Source: Armatimonadaceae bacterium (GTDB taxonomy: Bacteria > Armatimonadota > Armatimonadia > Armatimonadales > Armatimonadaceae). From it: DNA of 64,000 nucleotides. The stretch's first letter is position 1. The number at the start of each line of letters is the position of its first letter. Positions 8,587-16,236 of the stretch are shown in pieces. The stretch spans positions 20,606 through 84,605 of the forward strand of contig JAUJOK010000026.1 in NCBI GenBank assembly GCA_030447685.1, given 5' to 3'. The translations under genes were made by a program, and so were the position numbers. The notes beneath the pieces are model-generated. The model did no database searches. It saw only the letters and a program-made list of their open reading frames with translations, and had not been told where the DNA came from.

Positions 8587-8616
8587 ACTGCTGTCTTAAT
8601 ATCGGCAGCGTATAAC
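8584..8616 (+). promoter_or_regulatory. Pho-box promoter before the acid phosphatase-like gene
   Basis: CTTACTGC (8584) and CTTAATAT (8595) are 11 bp apart; the first is degenerate. TATAAC at 8611-8616 lies 8 bp after the second repeat, the same spacing as in the other two Pho-box promoters. The leader before the ATG at 8766 would be about 140 nt. Confidence 0.6.
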
Positions 8617-8700
8617 GAAGGCTTGAATATCAACTTCCTGGACGGCCACGCCGCCTGGCGCAACTTCAAGTGGTTCAGAACCCCGGCCCGGCGCTGGTAG
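8605..8700 (+). pseudogene. Remnant of a pseudopilin C-terminus
   Basis: The frame ending at 8700 reads YNEGLNINFLDGHAAW then RNFKWF, very like the C-terminal DG motif of DUF1559-type pseudopilins. There is no N-terminal half and no start signal. It may be the tail of a deleted tandem pilin gene, and it lies in the leader of the phosphatase transcript. Confidence 0.45.
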
Positions 8701-8765
8701 CCCTCAAGCACGGAGCGCGTGTTGCCGCCGTATCCGGGCCGGGATATAATCGGTCCGGAGGAGTT

Positions 8766-10115
8766 ATGAAACAAAAGCATCTCGTGCTTGCCGCCGTCGG
8801 CAGCGTCCTTTTCGGCGGGCTGCTGGCGACCCTGCCCCTGGTGGCGCAGGAAGGCGTGACTGCCGCGCAGAAAGTCTCGGACACGCTGGCGCACCGTCCC
8901 ACCGCCATCCCCGACCGCATCATTCTGACCTTCCGGGGCGACCCGGCCCGGAGCCAGGCAGTAAGCTGGCGCACCGATACCACGGTCGCCAAACCCATCG
9001 CGCAGATCGCGCTTGCCAGCGCCTATCCGAAGTTCGATGAGAAGGCGACAACCGTGAACGCCGCCGCCGCCACGCCGCTGATGACCGATCTCGGCGCGGC
9101 GCACTATCATTCCGCCGAGTTTACCGGGCTGGCGCCCAATACCCTATACGCCTACCGGGTCGGCGACGGCGCGAACTGGAGCGAATGGTTTCACTTCAAG
9201 ACCGCCAGCGATAAGGCCGAGCCGTTCTCGTTCATCTACTTCGGTGATGCTCAGAACGACATCAAATCGCTCTGGTCGCGCGCTGTACGCGCCGCCTACA
9301 GCGATGCGCCCAAAGCGCGCTTCCTCCTGCATGCCGGAGACCTGATAAACCGCGCCAACAGCGACGCCGAATGGGGCGAATGGCACGCAGCGGGCGGATG
9401 GGTGAACGGCATGGTGCCCAGCATCCCGACGCCGGGCAACCACGAGTACGCGGCTGCTGCCGGTGGTCAGCGTCGGCTTTCCGGCCACTGGCGGCCCCAA
9501 TACGCGTTGCCGGAAAATGGGCCGAAGGGGCTGGAAGAGACCTGCTACTATGTAGACTATCAGGGCGTGCGGATCATCTCGCTTAACTCCAACGAACGCC
9601 AGCAGGAGCAGGCCGTGTGGCTGGATAAAGTCTTGAGCGAGAATCGGAACCGCTGGACCATCCTTACCTTCCACCACCCGATCTACTCCGCCGCGCAAAA
9701 TCGTGACAACCCGGCGATGCGCCAGGCGTGGCTGCCGGTGTTCGACAGGCACCGGGTGGACCTCGTTCTTCAGGGACATGACCATACCTACGCGCGCTCC
9801 AAAAACCTGCGCGAGGGAGTGAGCGTCCGCAACGACAACAGCGGCACCATCTATGTCGTTTCGGTCAGCGGCCCCAAGATGTACAACCTGGAGCGCGAGC
9901 CGTGGATGCAGCGCGTCGCCGAGGACACCCAGCTTTACCAGATCATCACCGTCGACGGCGACAAGCTGAGCTACCAGGCCCGCACCGTCACCGGCGAGAT
10001 ATACGATGCCTTCGACCTGGTCAAGCAGCGCAATAAATCGAATCGTCTGGTGGAGCGCGGCCCCACAGGCGTCCCGGAGCGTCTGCGCGTCACCGGGCAG
10101 GCCGCTGAAAGGTAA
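8766..10115 (+). CDS. Secreted purple-acid-phosphatase-like metallophosphoesterase
   Basis: 449 residues. A signal peptide (LVLAAVGSVLFGGLLATLPLVAQ) precedes an N-terminal fibronectin-like domain (about 40-150; TGLAPNTLYAYRVGDG) and a calcineurin-like phosphatase domain. Metal motifs appear in order: FGDAQ, HAGDLIN, GNHEYA, FHHPIY and GHDHTYARS. Expected to release phosphate from esters outside the cytoplasm. The ATG is preceded by GGAGGAG; the longer frame upstream has no ribosome site. A two-repeat Pho box lies upstream and a 23-bp hairpin closes the unit. Confidence 0.92.
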   Translation: MKQKHLVLAAVGSVLFGGLLATLPLVAQEGVTAAQKVSDTLAHRPTAIPDRIILTFRGDPARSQAVSWRTDTTVAKPIAQIALASAYPKFDEKATTVNAAAATPLMTDLGAAHYHSAEFTGLAPNTLYAYRVGDGANWSEWFHFKTASDKAEPFSFIYFGDAQNDIKSLWSRAVRAAYSDAPKARFLLHAGDLINRANSDAEWGEWHAAGGWVNGMVPSIPTPGNHEYAAAAGGQRRLSGHWRPQYALPENGPKGLEETCYYVDYQGVRIISLNSNERQQEQAVWLDKVLSENRNRWTILTFHHPIYSAAQNRDNPAMRQAWLPVFDRHRVDLVLQGHDHTYARSKNLREGVSVRNDNSGTIYVVSVSGPKMYNLEREPWMQRVAEDTQLYQIITVDGDKLSYQARTVTGEIYDAFDLVKQRNKSNRLVERGPTGVPERLRVTGQAAER

Positions 10116-10135
10116 CCCCTTCCCCGTCTCCTCGC

Positions 10136-10184
10136 AGGCCCTCTGAGTCGGCAAACAAAACTTGTTTGCCGACTCAGAGGGCCT
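10136..10184 (+). terminator. Strong hairpin terminator after the phosphatase
   Basis: A perfect 23-bp stem (AGGCCCTCTGAGTCGGCAAA and onward, with its complement) around the 3-nt loop AAC, followed by TTAAT. Its last two bases are part of the Pho box at 10183. Confidence 0.8.
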
Positions 10185-10215
10185 TAATACTGCCTTAACA
10201 TTCCCCTGGTATCAT
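10183..10215 (+). promoter_or_regulatory. Pho-box promoter before the phosphoesterase gene
   Basis: CTTAATAC (10183) and CTTAACAT (10194) are 11 bp apart. A -10-like TATCAT (10210-10215) starts 8 bp after the second repeat. The leader to the ATG at 10307 is about 80 nt. Confidence 0.7.
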
Positions 10216-10306
10216 CGGGGCGGTCACTCCATCGATTCACTCCGGGCGGTTCGAGAAACGCCCTTAAATCGTATTCGAGTTCCCTGACCCCGAAAGGAAA
10301 CAGGAC

Positions 10307-12922
10307 ATGCCCCTATCGACCAGAGCGGTGCGTCTCGCCGCGCTGGGCGTGGCCTTTGTCGCCGCGCTGAGCAGTATCGTGCGCGCCCAAAAAACGCCGG
10401 AACCGCAGAACATCCCGCTTGTCACCGGCAAGCTGATTACACCGCAGGGACGGCAGACGAACGTCGGCAGCTTTCCGGCGAACCTGCTGCTTTCCCCGGA
10501 CGGTCGCTTTGTCGTGGTCACCAATGTCGGCTACCGGCAGTATGTCTCCGTGCTGAGCGCCGAGGACGGTCGGCTGATCTCGCAGGTCGGGTTCAACGCC
10601 CAGCGCACCGACGACCCGAAGAGAAAGGAGGGGCTGTATTACGGCCTCGCCTTCGGCCCTGTTAGTGGCGGAACGACGACGGTCTATGCGGCGCGCGGCG
10701 TGGAAGACAAAGTCTCCGTGCTGACGCTCGCCGCCGACGGCACGCTGCAAAACACCGGCAAAACGCTGGATAATCCTTCCGGCGTGCCCGGCGGAATATT
10801 GCCCAACAGCGTCGCCGGAATCGCGCTGAATGGAAGCGGCAGCCGCCTCTACACCGCCAACAACACCGGCAATCCGCTGAACAGGATGCGCGGCTCACTG
10901 ACCATTGTCGATACCGCCGCCAACAAGCGGGTGGCGCAGGTGGAGATGGCGGGCTACCCGTATGCCGTCGCCGCCGTCACCCAGGGCCGAAGCGCCGACA
11001 AAAAGGTGTATGTCACCAGCGAGCAGAGGGGCACGGTTTCCGTCATTGACCCGGCGGCGGGCCGTGTCAGCAAAGAGATCGAAACGGGGACCCACCCGAT
11101 GGCGCTGCTGCTGGACAAATCCCAGGCCCGCCTGTTTGTCGCCAATGCCGGGAGCGATACGATCAGCATCGTCCGCACCTATACGGACGCCGTAGAGCGG
11201 ACGCTGCTGCTGCGCCCGGACGACGTGCGCGGCCTGCCGGGCGCGACCCCGACGGGCCTCGCGCTCTCGCCCGACGAGAAGCGTCTGTACGTCACGCTGG
11301 CCGATATGAACGCCGTGGCGGTGGTGGACCTGCCGGGCGGGACGCTGGCGGGCTATATCCCCGTCGGCTGGTACCCGACCGCCGTCGCCGCGAGCCGGGA
11401 CGGGAAGCGGCTGTTTGTCGCCAATGCCAAGGGGGTCAATGTCCGCAACCCGAACAGCAAGCCGGTGGTGCCGGGCGAGCGGAGCCAGTACATACAGAAC
11501 ATCATCGAAGGCACGGTCTCCACGATAGACGTGCCGGATGCCACCACTTTGCGCCCTTTGACCGCGCGCGTCATTATCAACAACCGCGTCGCGCCGAACT
11601 TGAACGAGCGCGCGAGCGCGCTGCTGAAGAACCCCGGTATTGAGCACGTCATCTATGTCATCAAGGAGAACCGCACCTACGACCAGGTGCTGGGCGACCT
11701 GCCGCAGGGCAACGGCGATGCCAGCCTGTGCCTGTTCCCCCGCGCGGTGACGCCCAACCAGCATGCGCTGGCCGAGCGGTTCGTGCTGCTGGATAACTTC
11801 TACTGCTGCGCGGAGGTATCGGCGGACGGCTGGAACTGGTCAACCTCCGGCATGATCTCCGAATACACCGCCCGCAACACCGTCTACAACTACGCCCAGC
11901 GGGGCCGCCCGTACGACTTCGAGGGGCAGAACAACGGCGTCGCCGTGGACCTGCTGGGTATTCCCGATGTCGCCCGCGCGCCGAGCGGCTATATCTGGGA
12001 CCACGTCGCCAAAGCCGGTCTTTCCTACCGCAACTACGGCTTCTTCACCGCCTTCCCGCCCCCGAAGGAGATTACGCTGCCGCCGAACTTCCCCGGATCG
12101 AAGGAGAATGAGCCGACGAAAAAGGCGCTTGTCCCCCATACCGATCTGAACTTCCGCCTGTACGACATGACTTATGCCGACAGCGACGCCTGGGTGATCC
12201 ACAATGCGCCCGCGCCCAACCAGATGAAGGAGTACGGCGCGCATAAGGCCCCCAGCCGCTTCGCCGCGTGGAAGCGCGAGTTCGACGCCTATGTGAAAAA
12301 CAACAACCTGCCCCGCTTTCAGATGGTGCGCCTGCCGCGCGACCACACCAGCGGTACCGCGCCCGGCGCGCACTCCCCCCGCGCGATGGTCGCCGACAAC
12401 GACTATGCGGTCGGCCAGTTGGTGGAGGCGGTCAGCAAGAGCCAATACTGGAAAAAGACGGCTATCTTCATCCTCGAAGACGACGCCCAGAACGGGTTCG
12501 ATCATGTGGACGCCCACCGCTCCATCGCCTTCGTCATCAGCCCGTTCATTAAGAAGGCGACCCGTGACAGCCGCTTTTATAATACCGACAGCATGCTGCG
12601 GACGATGGAACTGCTGCTCGGCCTGCCCCCGATGAACCAGTACGACGCCATCGCCGCGCCGATAGCCGTCTTCGATCCGGCGGCGGCTAACGACGCGCCC
12701 TTCGAGGCGATCCTTCCCGCCAGGGAGATCGTCGCCGAGGTCAACAAAAGCACGGCGTATCGGGCGAAAGACAGCGCGCGTCTGCTGAACCCGCTGAAAG
12801 AGGAATCGGACCCGGACGAGGAGTTGAACGACATCCTGTGGCACGCGCTGAAGGGCAAAAACACGCCCAAGCCCGCGCGCCGCTACAGCCTTCGGCTAAG
12901 CGTGGACGAAGATGACAACTGA
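10307..12922 (+). CDS. Beta-propeller plus phosphoesterase-family (PLC/acid phosphatase-like) protein
   Basis: 871 residues with a signal peptide (LAALGVAFVAALSSIVRAQ). Residues about 35-430 are a YVTN-type beta-propeller with repeated blades (SPDGRFVVVTNVG, DKKVYVTSEQRGTVSVID, SPDEKRLYVTLADMNAVAVVD). Residues about 440-810 match the phosphoesterase family that includes phospholipase C and AcpA-type acid phosphatases: HVIYVIKENRTYDQVLGDL, LLDNFYCCAEVSADGWNWS, and EDDAQNGFDHVDAHRS near the C-terminus. Likely a secreted phosphatase or phosphodiesterase. ATG preceded by AAAGGAAACAGG; Pho box upstream. The substrate cannot be told. Confidence 0.9.
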   Translation: MPLSTRAVRLAALGVAFVAALSSIVRAQKTPEPQNIPLVTGKLITPQGRQTNVGSFPANLLLSPDGRFVVVTNVGYRQYVSVLSAEDGRLISQVGFNAQRTDDPKRKEGLYYGLAFGPVSGGTTTVYAARGVEDKVSVLTLAADGTLQNTGKTLDNPSGVPGGILPNSVAGIALNGSGSRLYTANNTGNPLNRMRGSLTIVDTAANKRVAQVEMAGYPYAVAAVTQGRSADKKVYVTSEQRGTVSVIDPAAGRVSKEIETGTHPMALLLDKSQARLFVANAGSDTISIVRTYTDAVERTLLLRPDDVRGLPGATPTGLALSPDEKRLYVTLADMNAVAVVDLPGGTLAGYIPVGWYPTAVAASRDGKRLFVANAKGVNVRNPNSKPVVPGERSQYIQNIIEGTVSTIDVPDATTLRPLTARVIINNRVAPNLNERASALLKNPGIEHVIYVIKENRTYDQVLGDLPQGNGDASLCLFPRAVTPNQHALAERFVLLDNFYCCAEVSADGWNWSTSGMISEYTARNTVYNYAQRGRPYDFEGQNNGVAVDLLGIPDVARAPSGYIWDHVAKAGLSYRNYGFFTAFPPPKEITLPPNFPGSKENEPTKKALVPHTDLNFRLYDMTYADSDAWVIHNAPAPNQMKEYGAHKAPSRFAAWKREFDAYVKNNNLPRFQMVRLPRDHTSGTAPGAHSPRAMVADNDYAVGQLVEAVSKSQYWKKTAIFILEDDAQNGFDHVDAHRSIAFVISPFIKKATRDSRFYNTDSMLRTMELLLGLPPMNQYDAIAAPIAVFDPAAANDAPFEAILPAREIVAEVNKSTAYRAKDSARLLNPLKEESDPDEELNDILWHALKGKNTPKPARRYSLRLSVDEDDN

Positions 12923-13072
12923 ACGCGGCATGCGCCATTCACAAGGATATTGTCAGGCGCTTGCCATCCGGCTCGCATCGACCTTCCTGCGAAGAAGGCC
13001 AGGCTCCACCTGCCGAGATATTGATACGGTCTTTGCTACCCCACGCCTAAGATCGAATCGTCCTCAAGGTGC

Positions 13073-13099
13073 AAAAAGGGGAGGCTGTCACGCCTCCCC
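13073..13099 (-). terminator. Intrinsic terminator of the ABC ATPase gene
   Basis: On the minus strand an 8-bp stem, GGGGAGGC with GCCTCCCC around a 6-nt loop, is followed by TTTTT (13073-13077). It lies between convergent genes ending at 12922 and 13147. Confidence 0.75.
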
Positions 13100-13146
13100 C
13101 AAAGCACCCGACTGCGGAACACGGGCAGTCACTATCCTCTGATGAC

Positions 13147-13944
13147 TTAAGCCTCTTCTTCGCCGCCCATCGAGCCGATATGGACCTCGATGTCCTCCCG
13201 GTTCTCGATCTTGTCCACGCGCCCGTCCCGAATCCAGACCACCCGGTCCGACACGTCCACCATCTTGTGGTCGTGCGTCGCTGAGATAATGGTCACGCCC
13301 TGCTCTTTGTTCAGCTTACGCATGAGCGCGATAATCTCGGTGCCGGTCTTCAGGTCCAGGTTACCGGTCGGTTCGTCGGCAAGGACGATGGACGGGTTGT
13401 TCGCCAGCGACCGGGCGATAGCGACGCGCTGCTGCTGGCCGCCGGAAAGCTCACTGGGCTTGTGGTGCAGACGGTGCCCCAGGCCGACGATCTCCAGAAG
13501 TTCCATCGCGCGGGCCGTCCCCTCTTCGGAGGGCTTACCGGCGAAGATGGTCGGCAGCATGACGTTTTCCAAAGCGGTCATAACCGGAATCAGGTTATAG
13601 CTCTGGAAGATGTAGCCGATGGTATGGCAGCGCAGAAAGGCCAGTTCCTGCGCGTCCAGTTGAGCCATATCGACATCGTTGATAAAGACCGACCCTTTGT
13701 TGGGCTTGTCCAGCCCTCCGATCATGTTGAAGAAGGTCGATTTGCCCGACCCCGACGGTCCCATGATCGAGATATACTCGCCGCGCTTGATATCCAGCGA
13801 AACGCCGTTCAGGGCGCGCGTCGTCTCCTGCCCCATCTGGAACTCTTTGATCAGGTCCTTAGCGCGCACCACATATTCGGTCTGCGTCGCCCGGACCGGT
13901 CCGTTCACCGCGCCATTGGTTATCGCTTCCTCGGTGACTGCCAT
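13147..13944 (-). CDS. ABC transporter ATPase, MacB/LolD type
   Basis: 265 residues. Walker A (GPSGSGKST), Q-loop region (GYIFQSYNL), signature (LSGGQQQRVAIARSL), Walker B (IVLADEPTGNLD) and H-loop (ISATHD) are all present. The ADEPTGNLD form is characteristic of ATPases that drive FtsX-fold permeases (MacB, LolD, FtsE). It would energise the FtsX-type permease at 14040 and perhaps the giant fusion at 18398. AAAGGAG precedes the ATG. The N-terminal 30 residues and the acidic tail (EVHIGSMGGEEEA) extend beyond the usual domain. Confidence 0.95.
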   Translation of the reverse strand: MAVTEEAITNGAVNGPVRATQTEYVVRAKDLIKEFQMGQETTRALNGVSLDIKRGEYISIMGPSGSGKSTFFNMIGGLDKPNKGSVFINDVDMAQLDAQELAFLRCHTIGYIFQSYNLIPVMTALENVMLPTIFAGKPSEEGTARAMELLEIVGLGHRLHHKPSELSGGQQQRVAIARSLANNPSIVLADEPTGNLDLKTGTEIIALMRKLNKEQGVTIISATHDHKMVDVSDRVVWIRDGRVDKIENREDIEVHIGSMGGEEEA

Positions 13945-13958
13945 TTTTAAACTCCTTT

Positions 13959-14031
13959 AGTTGAAAGTTGAAGGTTGAGGGTTGAGAGTGGGAAATGCTG
14001 TCGCTCAACTCTCAACAAAGAACTCTCAACC
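13959..14031. repeat. Tandem 7-bp repeats and inverted repeat inside the operon
   Basis: AGTTGAA, AGTTGAA, GGTTGAG, GGTTGAG run head to tail at 13959-13986. The same motif occurs on the opposite strand at about 14004-14031; the 10-bp arms 13980-13989 and 14022-14031 are exact complements. It sits between the permease stop and the ATPase start. Confidence 0.75.
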
Positions 14032-14039
14032 GGCTTCTT

Positions 14040-14687
14040 TTAAACGTCCACCCGCAGCGCGGCGGCGGGCGGAATCTGGGCGGCGCGCATCGCCGGGATA
14101 TAGGTTGCCACCGCCGTCAGGATGGAGCCGACAGGCACGCAGAAGACCAGTATCCACAGCACCTTTACCATCGTCAGCTCACCGAGCGCGGTGGTGCCGG
14201 CAGGGGCGTTATCGGGAACGCCACTGGCAAGCTTGAGGAGGACGATAAGGATCGTACCCACAGCCCAGCCCAGCACCGAAGCGATGATTCCCAGAAAGAA
14301 TGCCTCGATCATGAACAGGCGCACCACGAACTGACTGAGCGCCCCCAGGCACTTCATCGTGCCAATCTCCTTGAACCGCTCCGTCACGCTCATGAGCATG
14401 GAATTGGTGATTCCCACGGTGCAGACGACTAAGGACAGAATCACCAGCCAGTTCATCCGACTGGCCTCCTTCACGTCGAGAGTCGACCCGGCAATCTCCC
14501 GGCTGGTCAGCACCGATGCCAGGAACGCGATTCCCAGAAAGATGCCACCCGCCGTAATCATAGAGCGCCAAAAACGAATACGGATACTTTTGCGGGCGAA
14601 GTCAATCGCCTTGCTCCAGGGCAGCTCGACCTGCTTTTTAACGCCCCCCTTGTCAGCGCCGGGACGCGGCGCGGCCTCTACGCTCAT
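14040..14687 (-). CDS. FtsX-type ABC permease (short)
   Basis: 215 residues from the ATG at 14687, which follows a GGGGGAGA ribosome site; an in-frame start at 14720 lies deeper in the upstream gene. One membrane helix (SMITAGGIFLGIAFLASVL) is followed by the C-terminal FtsX domain: NWLVILSLVVCTVGITNSM, the coupling segment SVTERFKEIGTMKCLGA, then two further helices, ending IPAMRAAQIPPAAALRVDV. The large periplasmic domain of MacB-type permeases is absent, so it may need the neighbouring fusion protein. The start overlaps the PqqD-like gene by 35 bases; translation is probably coupled. Confidence 0.88.
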   Translation of the reverse strand: MSVEAAPRPGADKGGVKKQVELPWSKAIDFARKSIRIRFWRSMITAGGIFLGIAFLASVLTSREIAGSTLDVKEASRMNWLVILSLVVCTVGITNSMLMSVTERFKEIGTMKCLGALSQFVVRLFMIEAFFLGIIASVLGWAVGTILIVLLKLASGVPDNAPAGTTALGELTMVKVLWILVFCVPVGSILTAVATYIPAMRAAQIPPAAALRVDV

Positions 14688-15147
14688 TCTTGCTTTTTCT
14701 CCCCCCCGATGATTCCCCACCGTCCCGCGACGGCTCCGTTTTCCGCGCCCCCGTTTTCAGCGCCAGCAGGCGGCGCTCCGCCAGCATTCGCATGTAGGCG
14801 GTCACGGAGGCTTCGCCCTGGCGTCGGTTCAGCCGATATTTGGCGCAGACGGCGCGCGTCAAGGCATCTACCGTCAGGGTTCCGTCACACATTTCCCACA
14901 CGTCCGAACCCATTTCGTCCAGTTCGATCTTACGATGGAACGGCAGGCGAAACACGCGCGCCAGAAAGTTGCCCCAGCGGTCCGCGCGGCGCGGCACGCG
15001 CAGGAGGACGACTTCAGGCCGATCTTCGTGAAGACGCCCGCGCTCCCATTCTACGCGCGGATTACGCACCGGTCGCGCCCCGAGCACCTGCCCCCGCGAT
15101 ACCCGTGGTTTCTTACCCTCGATTACCTGCTTCAGATAGCCTATCAC
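14653..15147 (-). CDS. PqqD-fold protein
   Basis: 164 residues. The middle (about residues 70-125) fits the PqqD/RRE winged-helix pattern: LDEMGSDVWEMCDGTLTVDA followed by ALTRAVCAKYRLNRRQGEA. Such domains bind peptide precursors in ribosomal peptide pathways, but many stand-alone members have unknown partners. The C-terminus is very basic and low in complexity (GGRKSKNERRGRAASRR). It overlaps the upstream gene by ATGA and the permease start downstream. Its role in a transporter operon is not known to me. Confidence 0.7.
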   Translation of the reverse strand: MIGYLKQVIEGKKPRVSRGQVLGARPVRNPRVEWERGRLHEDRPEVVLLRVPRRADRWGNFLARVFRLPFHRKIELDEMGSDVWEMCDGTLTVDALTRAVCAKYRLNRRQGEASVTAYMRMLAERRLLALKTGARKTEPSRDGGESSGGRKSKNERRGRAASRR

Positions 15148-16232
15148 GTTGTCTTCTTCTTGCCTGCTTCATCGGGCGTATGGCATCGCGTCCGCTCCGC
15201 CACCTCGGAAACCACATCACGCACCCGCGCGGGCCGCATAAGCTGCAGGGCATATATCTTATTACCCGGTTCGCACTCCCAGGCTACCGCCCCGAAGCGC
15301 GTGGCCGGTCGGCGCAGGCTCAGCGCCTCGCGCGCCACCGTCACCATAGGCCGTCCCAACGCCGGGCCTCCAACCAGCTTCAGTGCCGGGTGGCCGTGCG
15401 TTTCCCCCTCATCCGTCATGAACCGGGCCTCGCGCACATCCCCCCGAGAGTTCGCCTGAAGCCAGACATCCAGATAGCTGTCGCGCCGCGCCATGCTCGC
15501 CAGCGACCATTGCTCCACGGTCAGCCGCGCCGTGCCCTTTGCAAACTGAAGCCGCAGATAGACGTTCATAAGCTGCTGGCTGACCAGCTTGTATTCGGCG
15601 GGCACCTCGGTTACCAGATCGTACAGCGCCCACGTACGCCACTCCGCATCGTCATTATGGCACCGGAGCGTCCCCAGCACTTCGGCGGCGATGCCGGACA
15701 GTCCCCCCTTGCCGGAACGCGCCCCCAGCACCTGCGCGATAACCGTGCGGCGGCACGTTTGGCAGTACCAGACCGCGCCGATAGCCTTGCGGTCGCCGGT
15801 CCAGGTAAAGCCCGCCGCCGCCCGGTCGGGCCGCAACACCGGGCGCGGCGCGTCCACCTCTTTAGTTTCCAGATCGATACGTTTTTTGCGGGCGGTCTGC
15901 CGGAGCGCCCGGAAGTAGGATTCACGGCGCACCGTCACGTCCGGCGGGGTCTTCATTTTCTTGGGAGCGGTCGCCCACTTAACCTCCAGCCCCTGCTCCG
16001 CGCCATCATCGATCCGTAGATAGCCGCTCTCATCCGTGCCGGAAAAGCCGGTCAGGTCCCAATCCTCGGGCACATCAACGGTAAACCCCTGCCACCCGAT
16101 AAGACGCTGCAGGCGGCCCTTGCCCCCTCCGCCCCGGCCTTCCCCCCCCGGCTCCTTCTCCCCGCCCGAAGGACGTTCAGAAGCCGTTGCGCGGCTGGGG
16201 GCGGGGGGGGCTGAAGAAGCTGCGTTTCTCAT
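15144..16232 (-). CDS. Unknown protein in the transporter operon
   Basis: 362 residues; I do not recognise the family. The first 40 residues are Gly/Pro/Glu-rich and may be untranslated: the conserved-looking part begins at IGWQGFTVDVPEDWDLTGFS. A CQTC motif in GAVWYCQTCRRTVIAQVLG resembles half of a zinc site. No signal peptide or membrane helix is evident, so it is probably cytoplasmic. It overlaps the PqqD-like gene by 4 bases and lies 4 bases after the OPT-like gene, so the three are surely co-transcribed. Confidence 0.7.
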   Translation of the reverse strand: MRNAASSAPPAPSRATASERPSGGEKEPGGEGRGGGGKGRLQRLIGWQGFTVDVPEDWDLTGFSGTDESGYLRIDDGAEQGLEVKWATAPKKMKTPPDVTVRRESYFRALRQTARKKRIDLETKEVDAPRPVLRPDRAAAGFTWTGDRKAIGAVWYCQTCRRTVIAQVLGARSGKGGLSGIAAEVLGTLRCHNDDAEWRTWALYDLVTEVPAEYKLVSQQLMNVYLRLQFAKGTARLTVEQWSLASMARRDSYLDVWLQANSRGDVREARFMTDEGETHGHPALKLVGGPALGRPMVTVAREALSLRRPATRFGAVAWECEPGNKIYALQLMRPARVRDVVSEVAERTRCHTPDEAGKKKTT

Positions 16233-16236
16233 AGTT

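Noticed and set aside
8745..8750. TATAAT just before the phosphatase start codon
   Set aside because: It lies 15 bp before the ATG and would put the transcription start inside the ribosome site; the Pho-type promoter at 8584-8616 is better supported.
13959..14031. CRISPR or tandem-repeat gene
   Set aside because: Units of 7 bp are far too short and show no coding pattern.
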